Of a stretch of DNA of 44,226 nucleotides, positions 44,062-44,226 are shown one piece after another (position 1 is the first letter of the stretch; each line of letters begins with the position of its first letter). The position numbers were made by a program, and so were the translations under genes. The notes beneath the pieces were generated by a model. It was not told the origin of the DNA. It did no database searches and saw only the letters and a program-made list of their open reading frames with translations. Source of the stretch: an uncultured Elioraea sp. (GTDB lineage: Bacteria; Pseudomonadota; Alphaproteobacteria; Acetobacterales; Acetobacteraceae); NCBI GenBank assembly GCA_938010425.1, contig CALLUO010000050.1, positions 1-44,226 on the forward strand, read 5' to 3'.

Positions 44062-44226
44062 CTACTCACCGCCGCCCAGCGTGTGAACGTAAACGGCGAG
44101 CATGCGGATGATCGCCTCGTCTAGCCGGCCCTGCCAGGGCGGCATCACGCCCATGCGGGGATTAGTGATCTGAGCGATGATCTGGTCGCGCGACCCGCCG
44201 TAGAGCCAGATCGCATCGTTCAGCCT
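44062..44226 (-). CDS. ccoP: cbb3 cytochrome oxidase subunit CcoP, C-terminal end (5' part outside window)
   Basis: The last 54 codons of a c-type cytochrome: LNDAIWLYGGSRDQIIAQITNPRMGVMPPWQGRL followed by LAVYVHTLGGGE and TAG at 44062. The Met of MPPW is the axial haem ligand of the second haem domain. Subunit III of the high-affinity oxidase; continues beyond the right edge. Confidence 0.9.
   Translation of the reverse strand, partial: RLNDAIWLYGGSRDQIIAQITNPRMGVMPPWQGRLDEAIIRMLAVYVHTLGGGE

Noticed and set aside
42785-44086. 433-codon frame antisense to ccoG
   Set aside because: Antisense shadow of a gene with clear Fe-S motifs; His/Arg/Gly-rich with no family character.
1-44226. tRNA, rRNA, insertion sequences, integrases
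   Set aside because: No TpsiC-like arm in a plausible cloverleaf, no rRNA sequence and no recognisable transposase or integrase motifs were seen by eye on either strand.

Overview
The window is high-GC proteobacterial DNA. It most resembles an alphaproteobacterium of the Rhodospirillales/Acetobacteraceae kind; that is inferred from content and gene order, not from a database search. The clues are the accB-accC-aat / DUF2155-mlaD-NDUFA12 neighbourhood, a fused ThiS-ThiG, an alphaproteobacterial-type ornithine decarboxylase with a long structured leader, several TRAP and LIV transporters, and a ccoGHIS cluster behind a cbb3 oxidase. Most genes are packed with 1-4 nt stop/start overlaps.

Layout. 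1-8.1 kb: the end of a PuuD-like urate hydroxylase whose CxxCH haem motif has lost its second Cys; a dgcN-dgcA pair (D-glutamate catabolism family) on the minus strand; and, divergently, an M20 deacylase pseudogene, an LctP-family permease and a dctPQM TRAP transporter. 8.1-12.7 kb: a complete livKGFHM ABC transporter (minus). 12.8-18.8 kb: a photolyase/cryptochrome-like protein with an unusual domain order, an esterase, an ornithine decarboxylase preceded by a speF-type leader, thiSG, and a CorC-like membrane protein (all minus). 18.9-23.4 kb: aroQ-accB-accC-aat (plus), facing NDUFA12-mlaD-small ORF-DUF2155 (minus).

23.4-35.8 kb is different. It has gene-poor or decayed DNA on both sides, visibly lower GC in its core, and a compact operon of NrfD-type membrane subunit, Tat-exported molybdopterin catalytic subunit, four-cluster ferredoxin subunit and TorD-like chaperone. 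Facing it is a multi-cluster Fe-S protein. The catalytic subunit carries the RGRY motif and, with identical spacing, the Mo-ligand Cys and the Arg/His/Lys/Tyr set known from the respiratory arsenate reductase ArrA. I therefore call it an arrCABD-type module. Its right flank holds frameshifted relics of a peptide-type (Dpp/Opp) ABC transporter.

35.8-39.2 kb: a RidA-family gene convergent with a second dctPQM set. 39.3-44.2 kb: ccoP (3' end), ccoG, ccoH, ccoI, ccoS and a small membrane protein (minus), the assembly genes for a high-affinity cbb3 oxidase.

Together the window suggests a metabolically flexible heterotroph that takes up organic and amino acids, respires oxygen at low tension through cbb3, and probably uses a metalloid or sulfur oxyanion, most likely arsenate, as an alternative electron acceptor through an acquired island. 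Functional assignments are from family recognition by eye.
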